Positions 62,071 to 64,000 of a stretch of DNA of 64,000 nt are shown one piece after another. The notes under the pieces were generated by a model. It searched no databases. It was not told the DNA's origin and saw only the letters and a list, made by a program, of their open reading frames with translations. Origin of the DNA: Aulostomus chinensis (lineage: Eukaryota; Chordata; Actinopteri; Syngnathiformes; Aulostomidae); NCBI GenBank assembly GCA_037954235.1, contig JBBMOA010000009.1:29278626-29342625 (forward strand), written 5' to 3'. The position numbers and the translations under genes were made by a program. Each line of letters starts with the position of its first letter. The stretch's first letter is position 1.

Positions 62071-63739
62071 GTGACCAAAGATTTAAAAGGAACATGAAAA
62101 CCAGACAAGATAGCGACACCTCTGTCCTGATATCCCAGACATTCACTCAGGTCTCATCCCGCACCACAGCTGCTTCAGGGGGCCTTGATCCTGTAGCCAG
62201 TCAGCTGGCCAGTGGAGTCACCTCCAGGCCACTCAAACATGTCCACTGCTGACGTGACGCCAGCTGCCTTCCTCCAACATATTGACACAAGCATCTTGAA
62301 GACTCATAGGACAAAAATGTTCACAGACACATCCAGAATCCTCAGCTGTCAATCCTCAAAACAAACAAGCAAAGACCCAAGCAGTCACTGCACTTTAGGG
62401 GAATTGGAATCATTTTTTGAACACAAGTTTGAACAAAGTCCGCTTTGCAAACACTTTATAAAACAACAAAAAAGAGGACGGGTATGCAGAGACGCGTGAA
62501 GGTGACCAGAGACCTTCAGTAGTTAGTGTGCGCCGATGGAGATTCGTCCTCAGAGAGTGAGGATGAAGAAGAACGTCTGGCTCGGAGGAGGACAGACCGA
62601 CTGACTCATTATATTCATATAACATTTGCGGTGTGTTTGAATGGAAACTGACAACTGTCTGCTCATCACTGGTAACTTGCAGCTCATGTTTGTTTACACT
62701 GGGCTCAGCTCAACGAGCTGCTGTCAATCAAGCAAACCCTCCATTATCTGAGTGAAAATGGAGACTTTTCCCAGAAGGATTTCTTCCTTTGATTTATTCA
62801 TAAAACATCCGAGATCAATTTGAAAAAACCTGCTGACTTTATGTTTTACAAAGAGAACCCAAAACGGGAATTCAGCAGGGCTTTAAAATGCATTGAAGGT
62901 GAAAATGTGGCTGGAAGCCTTTTGTTGGTCAATTAGGACTCAGAACTCTTCATCTAGGCAGACAAACAGGACAGGAGGTGAAATACTGGCTTCCCACAGA
63001 GTTCTGGATCTCCCTCTCTTTAAAATGCTACTAAATACACAGAGACAACACCAGAGTTTCTACGGGTGCCTCTCAGTATCGTTAGTGCTAATCAACTGAG
63101 CTGTGACACCATCGCATCTCAGACTGCCGAGCGTCTTTGACGAACACCTCATAACACAGTGACACAGTCCCATACCTGGATCCAGCTTGGACTGGACTGG
63201 TGACTGCAACACTGAGGAGGAGTGGCGAACAGCAGACGGGCGGAAGACCAACGTGGAGCTACGGAGGAGCTGGACGAGAAGCATAGGAGGGTAGAGACAC
63301 GTGTGCAAACATTTTGACAGGAAAATCTGTCTGTGTAACCGAGCAGCAACACTGAAAAGGTGCTGTGGAGCATGTGAGGGATAGAAGTCAGCGAGAGAGA
63401 AAGAAATGTTTACTGCTCTTTTATCTGCAGTCATGCAGAGAGACATTCCAGAAAGTCTCCTTAGAGGTTGCAGAAACACTGGCACGACACTCACTGTGAT
63501 CGACACATCAGGTACACGTCTTCAATCGGCTGAAATTAATGTGGCACTTGTGCATGTGTTTATTGGACCATAATCTCCCAGAGTGACAAGTCAGGACACC
63601 GATGTCAGGAAACTCTGACAAACCAACCGTGCCAGGAGGAGGATCCAAACAATGTGCTGCAATGGCTTTATTACCCAGTGTTTGCCCTAGGTGTCGCGTT
63701 ACTGAAGTCTTCAACACCATAAAAGCCTCTTCTACGCTT

Positions 63740-63741
<2 letters not shown>

Positions 63742-63775
<34 letters not shown>
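63742..63775 (+). repeat. TG microsatellite
   Basis: A perfect TG array of about 16 units. Confidence 0.95.
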
Positions 63776-63781
<6 letters not shown>

Positions 63782-64000
63782 GCTCTGGCAGAGGCTCCCC
63801 TGTGACTGGTTATATTGGACATGCACAAACAAAGCCAAACACACAACAGGAGCCGCAAGCAATTAGGGCCTGCCATGGTGCATAACTCCTCTCTGCACCC
63901 CCACCCTCCCCCTCACCTCCTACCATTTACCACCACTTGTCTATTTCTTCTCCTCCACATGGGCTGTGCCACCATTTGCATGCTCTGTCTGCACTGGCAT

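Larger units (their letters stand above)
48786..64000 (-). other. erc2: probable erc2 intron extending beyond the window
   Basis: The exon at 48785 needs an upstream exon ending two bases into a codon, expected to encode the family segment around EERRKQLEEILEMK. I did not find it on the minus strand up to 64000. ERC2 has very large introns in other vertebrates, so an intron longer than 15 kb is plausible. The region holds CA/TG arrays, a LINE remnant, a hAT-like element and two small charged open frames that I could not assign. A nested gene is not excluded. Confidence 0.6.
60815..64000. other. right end of the window, no assigned gene
   Basis: This stretch is probably still in the upstream erc2 intron. 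It contains a short CA array at 61782-61805, a TG/CG array at 62006-62070 and a TG array at 63742-63775. A 42-codon plus-strand frame at 62523-62651 is acidic and Ser-rich. I see no ERC-like coiled coil on the minus strand. Confidence 0.5.

Noticed and set aside
63060..63506. 148-codon minus-strand open frame
   Set aside because: No repeat drives it, but no motif or family is recognisable and no splice or promoter context supports it; kept out for lack of evidence.
48786..64000. Preceding erc2 coiled-coil exon inside the window
   Set aside because: No minus-strand segment with ERC-like heptads ending two bases into a codon before a donor was found. A tblastn search would be decisive.
1..64000. 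CRISPR arrays, operons, phage or plasmid features
   Set aside because: The regularly repeated tracts are dinucleotide microsatellites without unique spacers of fixed length, and the DNA is clearly eukaryotic with spliced exons.

Overview
The window is vertebrate nuclear DNA, most likely from a ray-finned (teleost) fish. Long CA/TG dinucleotide arrays recur every one to two kilobases, introns are several kilobases long with consensus splice sites, coding density is very low, and there are remnants of DNA transposons and a LINE. I see no bacterial, plasmid, phage or organellar features. Nearly all long open frames are artefacts of microsatellites (Thr-His, Cys-Val and similar dipeptide repeats).

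One protein-coding gene can be read with confidence, on the minus strand: the 3' end of erc2 (ELKS/RAB6-interacting/CAST family member 2), a presynaptic active-zone scaffold. Three coding exons are present in order: 48785-48638 (coiled coil), 44229-44068 (conserved basic block plus His-rich tail) and 39995-39969 (a 27-nt terminal coding segment for DDEEGIWA and the stop). They join in phase, and each acceptor follows a good pyrimidine tract. Upstream exons were not found between 48.8 and 64 kb and probably lie beyond the right edge. The His-rich tail points to ERC2 rather than ERC1.

Region by region: 1-2250 is a CpG-rich island with two strong minus-strand splice donors, read as untranslated first exons or promoters of a minus-strand gene that continues off the left edge. 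From known vertebrate gene order (ERC2 followed by WNT5A, both in the same direction), wnt5a is the best guess, but no Wnt coding sequence is in the window. The span 2.25-39.3 kb is an intergenic stretch full of microsatellites, with a foldback DNA element at 24663-25238 and several short motif clusters that may be conserved enhancers. The span 39.3-48.8 kb is the 3' end of erc2. The span 48.8-64 kb is probably a large erc2 intron, holding a LINE remnant (about 58.56-59.34 kb) and a hAT-like non-autonomous transposon (59851-60806) with a second repeat inside it.

I did not find a previously undescribed biological system. The points most worth checking are the paired candidate first exons in the CpG island, the unusual donor before the PDZ-binding terminal segment of erc2, the transposon remnants, and the candidate regulatory clusters between the two genes. 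Nothing here was compared with a database; family calls rest on recognised sequence.
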